A stretch of DNA of 64,000 bases from Eubacterium sp. MSJ-21 (GTDB lineage Bacteria > Bacillota > Clostridia > Lachnospirales > Lachnospiraceae): contig NZ_JAHLPZ010000001.1 of assembly GCF_018918185.1 (NCBI RefSeq), positions 1 to 64,000 on the forward strand. Reading direction: 5' to 3'. The translations under genes and the position numbers were made by a program. The notes under the pieces were generated by a model, which worked only from the letters and a program-made list of their open reading frames with translations, searched no databases and was not told the origin of the DNA. This document shows, one piece after another, positions 34,294 to 43,369 of this stretch. The stretch's first letter is position 1. The number at the start of each line of letters is the position of its first letter.

Positions 34294-35319
34294 ATGAAGA
34301 TTTTAGTAACAGGTGGTGCAGGTTATATTGGAAGTCATACATGCGTGGAGCTGCTTGAGGCAGGTTACGATGTAGTGATTGTTGATAACCTTTATAATGC
34401 AAGTGAGAAGGCAGTAGATCGGATCGGGCAGATTACAGGTAAGACACCGGTATTCTATGAAGCGGATATCCGGGATTATGACAAAATGACAGAGATATTT
34501 GCAAAGGAACAACCGGATACCGTGATTCATTTTGCGGGACTCAAGGCAGTTGGTGAGTCTGTGCGCAAGCCTCTGGAATATTATGAGAACAATATCGCAG
34601 GTACATTGAATTTGTGCAAGGTTATGCGAGAGAATGGATGTAAGAATATTATTTTCTCTTCATCTGCAACGGTTTATGGCAATCCGGCATTTATTCCTAT
34701 CACAGAGGAATGCCCGAAGGGTGTATGTACAAACCCATATGGCTGGACAAAGCATATGTTAGAGCAGATCCTGACAGACATTCAGTTTGCAGATCCTGAG
34801 TGGAATGTGATTCTGCTTCGTTACTTCAACCCGATCGGTGCACATAAGAGCGGTCTGATCGGCGAAGATCCGAAGGGAATCCCGAACAACCTGCTTCCGT
34901 ATGTGGCACAGGTGGCAATCGGCAAGCTTCCTTGTGTAGGTGTATTTGGTGATGATTACGATACACCGGATGGTACAGGCGTGCGTGATTATATTCATGT
35001 TGTTGATCTTGCGAAGGGACATGTGGCAGCAATCAATAAGATTAAGGAGAATCCGGGTGTGAAGGTATACAACCTTGGAACCGGAAAAGGATACAGCGTT
35101 CTTGATGTGATTCATGCGTTTAGTAAGGCATGTGGAAAGGAGCTTCCATATGAGATTAAGCCTCGTCGTGCAGGTGATATTGCAACCTGCTATTCCGATG
35201 CAAGCCTTGCGAAGAAAGAGCTTGGATGGGAAGCACAGTATGATATTGACGAGATGTGCGCAGATTCGTGGAAGTGGCAGTCGATGAATCCGGATGGCTA
35301 CAATACACCGGAAAAGTAA
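34294..35319 (+). CDS. galE: UDP-glucose 4-epimerase
   Basis: A 341-residue extended SDR interconverting UDP-glucose and UDP-galactose. NAD fold VTGGAGYIGSHT at the N-terminus, SSSATVYG with the catalytic Ser/Thr, YGWTK supplying Tyr-x3-Lys, and LRYFNPIGAH are all intact. AAAGGTGG precedes the ATG. It is monocistronic with its own promoter and terminator. It feeds galactose metabolism and UDP-sugars for surface glycans. Confidence 0.97.
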   Translation: MKILVTGGAGYIGSHTCVELLEAGYDVVIVDNLYNASEKAVDRIGQITGKTPVFYEADIRDYDKMTEIFAKEQPDTVIHFAGLKAVGESVRKPLEYYENNIAGTLNLCKVMRENGCKNIIFSSSATVYGNPAFIPITEECPKGVCTNPYGWTKHMLEQILTDIQFADPEWNVILLRYFNPIGAHKSGLIGEDPKGIPNNLLPYVAQVAIGKLPCVGVFGDDYDTPDGTGVRDYIHVVDLAKGHVAAINKIKENPGVKVYNLGTGKGYSVLDVIHAFSKACGKELPYEIKPRRAGDIATCYSDASLAKKELGWEAQYDIDEMCADSWKWQSMNPDGYNTPEK

Positions 35320-35343
35320 AAACACTAAAATAAATAATGAAAA

Positions 35344-35382
35344 AAGAATCGAGCAGGCGTCGGTCTGCCCGATTCTTTTTTG
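35344..35382 (+). terminator. galE terminator
   Basis: AAGAATCGAGCAGG pairs, with one mismatch, with TCTGCCCGATTCTTTTTT. Confidence 0.85.
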
Positions 35383-35463
35383 CCATTTCACAACAATATT
35401 CTGTAAATAAGTAAATAAATATGATAAAATACTGATATTACAAATAGAAACTTCTTCTATAAT

Positions 35464-35470
35464 GGGGGGG
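35464..35470 (+). promoter_or_regulatory. G7 tract serving as ribosome site of the pilin gene
   Basis: Seven consecutive G, 5 bases before ATG 35476, occupy the Shine-Dalgarno position. Slippage in such a tract would change its pairing with 16S rRNA. Confidence 0.55.
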
Positions 35471-35475
35471 ATTGC

Positions 35476-36072
35476 ATGAGAAAAAGTATGAAAAATAAAG
35501 GATTTACATTAGTAGAATTAATTGTTGTGATTGTGATATTGGCAATTCTTGCGGCGATTCTGGTACCGGCATTGCTGGGTTATATAGATAAGGCAAAGAA
35601 GAATCAGGACATACTGAATGCGAAGAACTGTCTGACTGCAGCGCAGACGGAATTCGTGGAATTATATGCGAAAGGTGGACCAATATGTGAGAAACCTGGA
35701 CAAAACAATGACGGCAATTTATGTGGCACAGCAATAGCTGAAAAAATACTGGAAGCGGCGGATGACAAACCGTATATGCTGATTATCGGAACGGGAGATT
35801 ATAAGGATTATGCGGGTAACAGACAGACGGTTCATAAAGCATATACCGTGTATTTTGTCGCATATTGGGCGACAGAGAATAAAGACCCGATATTTTTTAA
35901 TGGTTCTGAGTGGATGTCTACATATCCATGGAAGGGGACCGGACAAAATAATTTTATGGTAAATGGGGATTCCATCCATATGCAGTTTTATTTTGTATCG
36001 GCGCCTGACAAGAGCAATATGGGAAATAACTGGGATAAACTGAAGGGATATTTAAAAGTAAATCAAAAGTAA
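35476..36072 (+). CDS. type IV pilin-like protein (prepilin N-methylation motif)
   Basis: A 198-residue protein with a class III signal: short basic leader MRKSMKNKG, cleavage before F, then FTLVELIVVIVILAILAAI with Glu at mature position 5 and one hydrophobic helix. The remaining ~160 residues form an exported globular head with two Cys, Gly/Asp-rich loops and Trp (YWATENKDPIFF, YPWKG). It is a pilin or pseudopilin of type IV/type II systems. No prepilin peptidase, ATPase or platform gene is nearby, so it is an orphan here. Function could be adhesion, but this is unproven. Confidence 0.85.
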   Translation: MRKSMKNKGFTLVELIVVIVILAILAAILVPALLGYIDKAKKNQDILNAKNCLTAAQTEFVELYAKGGPICEKPGQNNDGNLCGTAIAEKILEAADDKPYMLIIGTGDYKDYAGNRQTVHKAYTVYFVAYWATENKDPIFFNGSEWMSTYPWKGTGQNNFMVNGDSIHMQFYFVSAPDKSNMGNNWDKLKGYLKVNQK

Positions 36073-36138
36073 CAGGAAGGAAATACAAAGGATAAGACCT
36101 GGAAACTTGATAAAAAGAAGTAAAAAATCATATAAAAT

Positions 36139-36180
36139 AGAAAAAGAGAAGCAAAAATGTATTTTTGCTTCTCTTTTTCT
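36139..36180 (+). terminator. pilin gene terminator
   Basis: AGAAAAAGAGAAGCAAAAAT pairs with ATTTTTGCTTCTCTTTTTCT, a 20-bp perfect stem with T-rich 3' side. Confidence 0.88.
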
Positions 36181-36325
36181 ATTAAACTTAAAAAATCGTT
36201 AACGATCCGCAATTGTACTTTCAAAAATTAATCGTTTTCGTTACTTATACTTGAGAAACGAATGTAAAAGCAAGAATATACTTGATATAATTACAATATA
36301 TGAAGAAATGACTTGGCAAAACTGT

Positions 36326-36353
36326 TTGACAAATTAATTTTATTAAGTATAAT
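36326..36353 (+). promoter_or_regulatory. amt promoter
   Basis: TTGACA (36326-36331) and TATAAT (36348-36353), both consensus, 16-base spacer. The 140 bases upstream hold no clear operator. Confidence 0.75.
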
Positions 36354-36423
36354 GACAACATGTTGAGTGAGAAGAGCTAGCAGACTTAACAAAAGAATTT
36401 GACGAGATGAGGAGGAAATGATT

Positions 36424-38187
36424 ATGACAGAAGAAATTATGAATGCAATTTCAAGTGAAGTCTACGGCGTCTGGTTCTTAATCGGTGCGGCGTTGGTATT
36501 CTGGATGCAGGCAGGTTTCGCGATGGTGGAGGCAGGATTTACCAGAGCGAAGAACACTGGTAACATCATCATGAAGAACCTGATGGACTTCTGTATCGGT
36601 ACCGTGATGTTTATCCTGATCGGTTTCGGTTTGTTCTTAGGTGAGGATGTGGCAGGTATTGTAGGTAAGCCTGGCTTTGATATCTTCACAAATTATGCAA
36701 ATTTTGATTGGTCAAACTTCGTATTTAACTTAGTGTTCTGTGCTACGACAGCAACAATCGTATCCGGAGCGATGGCAGAGAGAACCAAGTTCTTATCCTA
36801 CTGTGTATACTCCGCAGTAATCTCTGCAGTCATCTATCCGATTGAAGCACACTGGACATGGGGCGGCGGCTGGTTGTCTAAGATGGGCTTCCACGATTTT
36901 GCCGGTTCGAACTGTATCCACATGGTTGGTGGTATCTGTGCCCTGATTGGAGCAGCTATCCTTGGACCACGTATTGGTAAGTTTAAGAAGCAGAAGGATG
37001 GAAGCATCAAGGTTGGTGCATTTCCTGGACATAACTTAGCGCTTGGTGCACTTGGTGTATTTATCCTGTGGCTTGGCTGGTATGGATTTAATGGTGCAGC
37101 CGCAACATCGGTTCCACAGCTTGGTGCGATCTTCACAACAACAACGATTGCTCCTTCTGTTGCAACAGTGGTATGTATGATCTTTACATGGATTCGTTAT
37201 GGTAAGCCGGATGTATCTATGTGTCTGAATGCATCTCTGGCAGGTCTGGTAGCAATCACAGCACCATGCGATGTTGCAGATGCGACTGGCGCAATTGTAA
37301 TCGGTGCGGTATCCGGTGTACTCGTAGTATTTGGTGTATGGCTGCTTGATAACAAGCTCCGTGTCGATGATCCGGTTGGTGCAGTAGCTGTTCACATGAT
37401 GAATGGTATCTGGGGTACTATCGCAGTTGGACTTTTTGCTACAGACAGTACACCTACCTATTCTCTTGCAGATGCAAATGGTGACAAATTACTTGGTCTC
37501 TTCTATGGTGGAGGATTCAAGCTCCTTGGTATTCAGTTGACAGGTATGCTTGCAACAGCAGCATGGACAGCTGTTACAATTACAATCACATTCCTTGTAA
37601 TTAAGAAAATCTTTGGTCTGCGTGTATCCGCTGAGGAGGAAATCACAGGTCTGGATGCAACTGAGCATGGCTTAGAGACAGCTTATGCAGGATTCATGAC
37701 ATATGGCGATCACATCAGCAGCGATGGTAAGACAACGGTATCAACTCCTGCGATTCCGGAGAATGCAGTACCTGAGGATGAGGCAGTTCCGGTTCAGGTT
37801 ATGAGTGGTGGCACAGGTGTTGCTTCGGATGTCAAGCTTACAAAGATTTCTATCATATGTAAGCAGAATAAGTTTGAGGATTTGAAGAATGCTTTGAACG
37901 ATGCCGGTGTAACAGGTATCACAGTCACACAGGTACTTGGATGTGGTGCCCAGAAGGGTCAGACGAAGTACTATCGTGGTGTTAAGATGGATATGACATT
38001 GCTTCCGAAGGTAAAGGTGGAAGTCGTTGTCAGCAAGGTTCCGGTTGCTACCGTTGTAAAGGCAGCAAAGAAAGCGCTTTATACAGGAAGCATCGGCGAT
38101 GGCAAGATCTTTGTCTATGGTGTTGAGAATGTAATCAAGGTTCGTACCGGAGAAGAAGGTTACGACGCTTTGCAGGGAGAAAACTAA
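36424..38187 (+). CDS. amt: ammonium transporter with fused C-terminal PII domain
   Basis: A 587-residue fusion. Residues 1 to about 410 form an Amt/MEP channel with ~11 membrane helices (FWMQAGFAMVEAGFTR, HWTWGGGWL, GGICALIGA, FNGAAATSVP, and the HMMNGIWGT His motif). After a ~60-residue acidic linker, residues ~475-585 form a complete PII/GlnK domain: KISIICKQNKFEDLKNAL, T-loop GCGAQKGQTKYYRG, VKVEVVVSK, and GDGKIFVYGVE. PII normally blocks Amt in trans from the cytoplasm; here the valve is tethered. I choose ATG 36424 because AGGAGGA is 8 bases away; ATG 36418 is too close. Monocistronic. Confidence 0.94.
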   Translation: MTEEIMNAISSEVYGVWFLIGAALVFWMQAGFAMVEAGFTRAKNTGNIIMKNLMDFCIGTVMFILIGFGLFLGEDVAGIVGKPGFDIFTNYANFDWSNFVFNLVFCATTATIVSGAMAERTKFLSYCVYSAVISAVIYPIEAHWTWGGGWLSKMGFHDFAGSNCIHMVGGICALIGAAILGPRIGKFKKQKDGSIKVGAFPGHNLALGALGVFILWLGWYGFNGAAATSVPQLGAIFTTTTIAPSVATVVCMIFTWIRYGKPDVSMCLNASLAGLVAITAPCDVADATGAIVIGAVSGVLVVFGVWLLDNKLRVDDPVGAVAVHMMNGIWGTIAVGLFATDSTPTYSLADANGDKLLGLFYGGGFKLLGIQLTGMLATAAWTAVTITITFLVIKKIFGLRVSAEEEITGLDATEHGLETAYAGFMTYGDHISSDGKTTVSTPAIPENAVPEDEAVPVQVMSGGTGVASDVKLTKISIICKQNKFEDLKNALNDAGVTGITVTQVLGCGAQKGQTKYYRGVKMDMTLLPKVKVEVVVSKVPVATVVKAAKKALYTGSIGDGKIFVYGVENVIKVRTGEEGYDALQGEN

Positions 38188-38208
38188 ATCATTTCCTTAC
38201 ATATAAAG

Positions 38209-38244
38209 AAAGGCGGTCTGTATGTTATGTGCAGACCGCCTTTT
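38209..38244. terminator. amt terminator (convergent gap)
   Basis: AAAGGCGGTCTG pairs with CAGACCGCCTTTT, placed between convergent amt and acyltransferase genes. Confidence 0.85.
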
Positions 38245-38274
38245 GCTATAAGGTTTCACCGGATACAAGATGAT

Positions 38275-39297
38275 TCAGGAAACATGAACCCTTTGTTGAA
38301 TCCACGCATTATAGATTTTGAAAGGCTTTTCGAACAGTGGCTGTGCAAGTATGATTACGAGAATTATCGCGATGATAAGCCATAAAATATTTGCCCATCC
38401 ATGAAAATGCTGATACAGGAACGGATATGTCTCCACGTATTCCAGATAGAAGAGAACCGGACGATGGAAAAAATAAATCGACATCGATTCTTTTCCAAGG
38501 ACATCAAGATGGAACAGCTTTCTCCTTGGAATGATACTCATAATACATACACCGATAATAAATGTGATCATATAAGCGGACAGCCGGAACAAAATTCCGA
38601 TTTCGCCTGCGTCATCCAGTAAAGCTTCATAGGAGCTCCGCCCGGTGAAGAAACGGCGGAAAATATAGAAACTGTCTATATTTACGCGGCAGAGAATAAA
38701 AAATGTAAGTACAATTATTGGTGCGAGTATCCGAAGGCTCCGCCTGTGAAGCTGGAATTCTAATTTGTTCACGTCGCTCATCCATCCGAGCACGAACCAT
38801 GGGAAGAATACAAGACAGCGGGAAAATGCAAATACATCCCCAATTCCGTTGTCATAGCCTGCCATCAGTGCAATGAAGAAAGATATCGCTAACACCTTGC
38901 GCTTATCCATATTACGAAGCAGGTAGGCACAAGTATAAAACACGCACATTGCAAACAGATACCAGGGAACCCCGTCTGTTTTTACAAGTGAAAATGTCAG
39001 ATCAGGATTGTTCAGGCGCTGGAATGGAAAAATCAGCAATTTTAACAGAACAAACAGACCAGCAAAGCTTGCAAGCTTTTTACAGAAGCGTTCCTTTGTT
39101 TTGATTGCATGCTCACACATAAGACCACTTGCAAATACAAATAAGGGCATGTGAAAGCTGTAAATAAATAAAAATAAAGATTTGCACATATTGGAATGGT
39201 AGTCAATTCCGCTCTCTAAAAAATGCCCGGCGACAACACAGATAATCAAAAATCCTTTTACATTGTCCAGCCAGATATTTCTTTTTTGCGTAGACAT
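38275..39297 (-). CDS. membrane acyltransferase, acyltransferase-3 family
   Basis: A 340-residue integral membrane protein. I start it at the ATG complementary to 39295-39297 (MSTQKRN), with GGGAG upstream; an earlier in-frame ATG adds 33 unlikely residues. The family N-terminus is present: IWLDNVKGFLIICVVAGHF with the conserved His, then FIYSFHMPLFVFASG. About ten hydrophobic helices follow. Such proteins O-acylate surface sugars or peptidoglycan (OatA- or WecH-like). No extracellular SGNH domain is present. The target is unknown. Confidence 0.87.
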   Translation of the reverse strand: MSTQKRNIWLDNVKGFLIICVVAGHFLESGIDYHSNMCKSLFLFIYSFHMPLFVFASGLMCEHAIKTKERFCKKLASFAGLFVLLKLLIFPFQRLNNPDLTFSLVKTDGVPWYLFAMCVFYTCAYLLRNMDKRKVLAISFFIALMAGYDNGIGDVFAFSRCLVFFPWFVLGWMSDVNKLEFQLHRRSLRILAPIIVLTFFILCRVNIDSFYIFRRFFTGRSSYEALLDDAGEIGILFRLSAYMITFIIGVCIMSIIPRRKLFHLDVLGKESMSIYFFHRPVLFYLEYVETYPFLYQHFHGWANILWLIIAIILVIILAQPLFEKPFKIYNAWIQQRVHVS

Positions 39298-39462
39298 AGA
39301 AGGAACTCCCTTTCTTATAATAAATAATATGCTATAAAAGCTGTCGTTTATAGTAGTCTTGTCGGGGACAAAAGTCAATAGAAATTCATTGTGCAAAATG
39401 TCCTCTTTTTTTCTTGAAAGCGCAAATCCATTGGTAAATACTTAAGAAAATGCCAAAAAGCC

Positions 39463-39491
39463 TTGCAAATTCAAGGAAAGTGGCGTAATAT
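39463..39491 (+). promoter_or_regulatory. promoter of the Lys/Ala-rich gene
   Basis: TTGCAA (39463-39468) and TAATAT (39486-39491), 17-base spacer, 76 bases before the start codon. Confidence 0.5.
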
Positions 39492-39566
39492 CATGTCAAC
39501 AAATGAAATAAAAGACAACATAGTGATACTGAAAATATACATACAAATTTTACGGAGGAATGGATT

Positions 39567-40007
39567 ATGGCAGTAAAGAAAGCAACAGTTGACGCAACTA
39601 TGGCAAAGGTAGAAGCAGCAAAGGCAGCAGCACCTGCAAAGGAAGAAGTAAAGAAGGCAGCAGCTCCAGCTAAGAAAGCAGAGCCAGCAAAGAAAGCAGA
39701 GCCAGCAAAGAAGGCAGTAGCTCCTGCAAAGGAAGAAGTAAAGAAAGCAGCAACTCCAGCTAAGAAAGCAGCTCCAGCTAAGAAAGCACCTGCTAAGAAG
39801 ACAGCTCCAGCTAAGGCAGCAGCTCCTAAGGCTGTAAAGCTTTTTGTTGAGTATCAGGGTGGTCAGGTATCCACAGAAGATATCGCGGCAAAGGCAGCAG
39901 AGGCAAGTGGAAAGAAAGCCATCAAGGAGTTGAACGTATACTATCAGCCAGAGACAAACATGGTATACTATACAGCAGATGGAACAGAGGGTTCTTTCTC
40001 ATTATAA
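39567..40007 (+). CDS. DUF6465-like protein with histone H1-like tail
   Basis: A 146-residue protein. Residues 1 to about 90 are a low-complexity Ala/Lys/Pro tail made of PAKKA and PAKEEVKKAA repeats, strongly basic like histone H1 tails. Residues 91-146 form a small alpha/beta domain (KLFVEYQGGQVSTEDIAAKA, then ELNVYYQPETNMVYYTADG) that I associate with DUF6465 of Lachnospiraceae. ACGGAGGA precedes the ATG. Nucleic-acid binding by the tail is inference. The encoding DNA is internally repetitive, so repeat number may vary between strains. It is monocistronic between two terminators. Confidence 0.85.
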   Translation: MAVKKATVDATMAKVEAAKAAAPAKEEVKKAAAPAKKAEPAKKAEPAKKAVAPAKEEVKKAATPAKKAAPAKKAPAKKTAPAKAAAPKAVKLFVEYQGGQVSTEDIAAKAAEASGKKAIKELNVYYQPETNMVYYTADGTEGSFSL

Positions 40008-40031
40008 TTTGTATTCCCAAAACCTTTCATA

Positions 40032-40074
40032 AAAAAGAAGCACTCGATGATATTGATCGGGTGCTTCTTTTTTA
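40032..40074. terminator. bidirectional terminator
   Basis: AAAAGAAGCACTCGAT pairs, with one mismatch, with ATCGGGTGCTTCTTTT, shared by the Lys/Ala-rich gene and proC in the convergent gap. Confidence 0.85.
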
Positions 40075-40098
40075 TGTTTTTATATAAGATGAAAGCGG

Positions 40099-40896
40099 CT
40101 AAATTCCCTTTGCTTTTGCAGTGCATGCTTTCATGGCATCCATGACCGCACCGCGGAAGCCTTTTTCTTCTAAGACACGAACTGCCTCAATCGTTGTTCC
40201 GGCAGGAGAGCAGACCATATCTTTTAACTCTGCCGGATGCTTTCCGGTTTCTAAAACCATCTTTGCACTTCCGAGTACCGCCTGTGCTGCAAACTTATAA
40301 GCCTGTGCCCGTGGCATACCATCGGCAACTGCGGCATCTGCCATCGCTTCGATAAACAGGAATACATAAGCCGGAGAACTGCCACTGACAGAGACAACGG
40401 CATCCATCAGGGATTCCGGGATAGCTTCAGCAAGTCCAAAGCTGCTCAGTAATTTTAAGACATATGTAAATTCTTCTTCTGTGACTAGATCGTTCTTACA
40501 GACCCCGGTGATTCCTTCTCCGACAAGGGCTGGTGTATTTGGCATGGTACGGACAATCTTTACGTCGCCGAGACGTTCGCCAAGCCACGCGAGTGTCTTG
40601 CCGGGTGCGATCGTAACAATGATCTGTCCGGACGGGAGCGTCGGCTGAATCTCAGAAATCACAGTCTCATAATATTGTGGTTTTACGGATAAGAATAACA
40701 CATCTGCCTGTGTGGAAACCTCTGTGTTTGATGCTGTTGTACAGATGCCGAGGTTTTCCTTTGCTTTTTCACGAGCAGCTTGCGAAGCGTCTGCTGCAAT
40801 AATTTCAGAAGCGTCGATACCGGCGTGTGATTTCAATCCGCCGATAATGGCGCTTGCCATATTTCCACAACCAATAAATCCAACTTTGTATTTCAT
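40099..40896 (-). CDS. proC: pyrroline-5-carboxylate reductase
   Basis: A 265-residue NAD(P)H-dependent enzyme for the last step of proline synthesis. Rossmann start VGFIGCGNMASAIIGGL, then FLSVKPQYYETV, VRTMPNTPALVGEG, and the signature SGSSPAYVFLFIEAMADAAV with C-terminal SPAGTTIEAVRVLEE. AAAGGATGA precedes the ATG. It is the last gene of the minus-strand run clpX-glnB-GDPD-proC, 33 bases after the GDPD gene. Confidence 0.96.
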   Translation of the reverse strand: MKYKVGFIGCGNMASAIIGGLKSHAGIDASEIIAADASQAAREKAKENLGICTTASNTEVSTQADVLFLSVKPQYYETVISEIQPTLPSGQIIVTIAPGKTLAWLGERLGDVKIVRTMPNTPALVGEGITGVCKNDLVTEEEFTYVLKLLSSFGLAEAIPESLMDAVVSVSGSSPAYVFLFIEAMADAAVADGMPRAQAYKFAAQAVLGSAKMVLETGKHPAELKDMVCSPAGTTIEAVRVLEEKGFRGAVMDAMKACTAKAKGI

Positions 40897-40929
40897 GCTT
40901 GTTCATCCTTTCTGTCTTTGTTTGTCTGA

Positions 40930-41637
40930 TTATTCAAAAGCCATGCGTGCCTGCAAACCAAAATCGGGTCGGTCGGTAATGATTCCGTCGACACCTTTGT
41001 GAATCAGCTTGCTCATCTTTGCAATATCATTGACTGTCCATGCGTAAACCTCTTTATGATGCAGATGCATGCGCAGGAGAAATTCCCGTGTCACAAACTG
41101 GAAATGTGGTGAAATGAAATCTGCCTTGCACATATGTAGCCGGTGAAGAGGAAAATATTCGTTTAAACGATGGACAATCGTGTTGCGCGGTGTTCCAATC
41201 AATAAACCTGCTTTGATGTTCGGATCAATCTCTTTGATGCGGAGCACTGAATGGTCGATAAACGATTTCATCATATAATCAGGATAATCATAATAACGTT
41301 CCACCAGATCAATCACTCTCTGTTCATATCCGGTCTCCTTTAACTCAATATCCAGCTTGATTTTGCCACGGCACAACTCAAGAACCTCCTGCAAAAGAGG
41401 AACCCTGTAACCGTGCGTCCCCGTGACCTTGCAGATCTCGTCATAGGTAAGCTGCCGGATATCTGTGCCATTTAAGTCCGGGTTATGAAATACGATCATC
41501 TGATGATCTCTGGTTCTTCGAATATCGAACTCTGCAAAATCTGCCTGTAGGTTGATTGCAATCTGGAACGATTCTAATGTATTTTCATGGGTAGCGAGTG
41601 CTGAAGCACCACGATGTGCGATAATCGCAGTTATCAT
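40930..41637 (-). CDS. glycerophosphodiester phosphodiesterase family protein
   Basis: A 235-residue cytoplasmic GDPD that cleaves glycerophosphodiesters to sn-glycerol-3-phosphate and an alcohol. The N-terminal IAHRGASALATHENTLESF has the catalytic His and the Glu-Asn pair; DIRRTRDHQMIVFHNPDLNGT supplies the metal-binding and second His. The end VDGIITDRPDFG is typical. Its start overlaps the PII gene's stop (41634-41637), so translation is coupled. No signal peptide. Confidence 0.92.
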   Translation of the reverse strand: MITAIIAHRGASALATHENTLESFQIAINLQADFAEFDIRRTRDHQMIVFHNPDLNGTDIRQLTYDEICKVTGTHGYRVPLLQEVLELCRGKIKLDIELKETGYEQRVIDLVERYYDYPDYMMKSFIDHSVLRIKEIDPNIKAGLLIGTPRNTIVHRLNEYFPLHRLHMCKADFISPHFQFVTREFLLRMHLHHKEVYAWTVNDIAKMSKLIHKGVDGIITDRPDFGLQARMAFE

Positions 41638-41972
41638 AGAGCATCATCTCCGCGCTCGCCGGTACGAATACGTACAGCATCTTCTATATTATATACAAAT
41701 ATTTTGCCATCTCCATAACTTCCGGTTGGGATACGTTCTGTAATCATGGAAATTAATTTCTCACATACATCATCGGAGACAACCGTCTCAACCTTCAGTT
41801 TTGGAAGCAGATTTACAAAATAATCGCCGTTGTGATGCTGGGATTTATATCCCTTTTGGTTGCCGTAGCCCATGATGTTGCTGACCATAGCTCCGGTTGT
41901 GCTGCATTCATCCAAAATCTCTTTCATGTCATCCAGCTTCTCAGGTCGGATGATCACTTCCACTTTTTTCAT
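41634..41972 (-). CDS. stand-alone PII nitrogen regulatory protein
   Basis: A 112-residue PII family signal protein sensing ATP/ADP and 2-oxoglutarate as a trimer. It starts MKKVEVIIRPEKLDDMKEIL. The T-loop reads GYGNQKGYKSQHH and lacks the canonical uridylylated Tyr context, and the C-loop is TGSYGDGKIFVYNIEDAVRIRTGE. It is a second PII besides the domain fused to Amt. It lies in an operon 23 bases after clpX and overlaps the GDPD gene, away from any amt or glnA gene, so its target is not evident. Confidence 0.93.
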   Translation of the reverse strand: MKKVEVIIRPEKLDDMKEILDECSTTGAMVSNIMGYGNQKGYKSQHHNGDYFVNLLPKLKVETVVSDDVCEKLISMITERIPTGSYGDGKIFVYNIEDAVRIRTGERGDDAL

Positions 41973-41995
41973 CTTGATACCTCCTGTCCTGTTGT

Positions 41996-43369
41996 TTAAA
42001 TATTGGTACCACGTAATTCGATGATCGGTGCGCCCTTGCCATTGATATAATCGCCGGTGATGGTGACACGACCGATATTGTCGTCGCGCGGAATCTCATA
42101 CATAATATCCATCATAAATTTCTCGATGATTGCACGGAGTGCACGGGCACCGGTTTTTTTCTCCATTGCTTTTTCTGCAATTGCTTCGTAGGCACTGTCA
42201 TCGAATTCGAGATCTACCTCATCCAAGGCAAGCAGTTTCTTGTACTGCTTCAGAATTGCATTTTTTGGTTCCTTTAAAATCTTGATGTACATGTCTTTGT
42301 CTAGTGCATCCAGAGTGAAAAGTACTGGGAGACGACCAAGAAATTCAGGAATCATACCGAATTCACGCAGATCCTCGGTTGTCACTTCCTTGATCAGATT
42401 ATCGTTTTTGTCATATTTATCTTTCAGGTCTGCTGCAAAGCCCATAGAAGACTGCTTGTTCAGACGCTGTTTGATGATGTCCTCGATATCTGGGAATGCA
42501 CCACCGCAGATAAATAAGATATTTCGCGTATTCATCGTCGTCATCGGTGTCATGGCGTTCTTGCTGCCGGAACCAACAGGTACCTCAACTTCGGCACCTT
42601 CTAAGATCTTCAGAAGTCCCTGCTGTACAGATTCACCGCTGACATCACGGCTGCGCGTTTCCTTCTTCTTCGCAATCTTGTCGATTTCATCGATAAAGAC
42701 GATTCCACGTTCCGCTTTCTCAACATCGTTATCTGCGACGGCAAGAAGCTTGGAGAGGATGCTTTCTACGTCATCTCCGATATAACCAGCTTCTGTCAGC
42801 GTGGTAGCATCGGTGATGGCGAGTGGAACCTGTAAGATTTTCGCAATCGTCTGAACCAGATACGTCTTACCGCATCCGGTTGGACCGAGCATCAGCATGT
42901 TGGATTTTTCAATCTCGATGTCGTCCATTGTGTCTGTGATCACACGCTTGTAATGATTGTATACCGCAACTGACATGGCACGCTTCGCATATTCCTGTCC
43001 TACGACATATTCATCGAGCATTGCTTTGATTTTGTGAGGGGCTGGAACATCCGCCATCGTGAGCGGTTTCTGTTCTTTTTCTTCCTTCTGCTTTTTCTTC
43101 TTTTTGACCTTCTGGGAAGTTGGAATATCATCAAATGGCATGAACTGCGACATGTTGATATTCGGCATCTTGGAAAGATCTAAAAACTGCATCGCTCCAT
43201 TGTTAAAGGAGTCGAAGCTTTTCTGCATACAGTCGTTGCAGATATACATATTTCCCGGCATCCGGATAAATGGACCGGCCTCGGATTCCGGTCTGCGACA
43301 GAGATAGCAATACTTTTCGTATTCATCATCGTCGTTGTTATTTTGATTATTTCCGTTGTTGTCTGGCAT
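41996..43369 (-). CDS. clpX: ATP-dependent Clp protease ATP-binding subunit ClpX
   Basis: A 457-residue AAA+ unfoldase that feeds substrates to ClpP. ATG at 43367-43369 has AAGGAGG upstream; an ATG 24 bases earlier is less likely. An N-terminal C4 zinc domain is present (CYLCRR... ICNDC). Walker A GPTGCGKT, Walker [11 protein letters not shown], sensor and pore loops, and the ClpP-docking loop region with GF-type residues follow. A Lys-rich linker ([14 protein letters not shown]) between zinc and AAA domains is unusually basic. clpP is not adjacent, and the gene heads a mixed operon with glnB-type and proC genes. Confidence 0.95.
   Translation of the reverse strand: MPDNNGNNQNNNDDDEYEKYCYLCRRPESEAGPFIRMPGNMYICNDCMQKSFDSFNNGAMQFLDLSKMPNINMSQFMPFDDIPTSQKVKKKKKQKEEKEQKPLTMADVPAPHKIKAMLDEYVVGQEYAKRAMSVAVYNHYKRVITDTMDDIEIEKSNMLMLGPTGCGKTYLVQTIAKILQVPLAITDATTLTEAGYIGDDVESILSKLLAVADNDVEKAERGIVFIDEIDKIAKKKETRSRDVSGESVQQGLLKILEGAEVEVPVGSGSKNAMTPMTTMNTRNILFICGGAFPDIEDIIKQRLNKQSSMGFAADLKDKYDKNDNLIKEVTTEDLREFGMIPEFLGRLPVLFTLDALDKDMYIKILKEPKNAILKQYKKLLALDEVDLEFDDSAYEAIAEKAMEKKTGARALRAIIEKFMMDIMYEIPRDDNIGRVTITGDYINGKGAPIIELRGTNI

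Noticed and set aside
39600-39830. A tandem-repeat locus of non-coding type
   Set aside because: The repetition is explained by the PAKKA codons of the Lys/Ala-rich protein and stays in frame.
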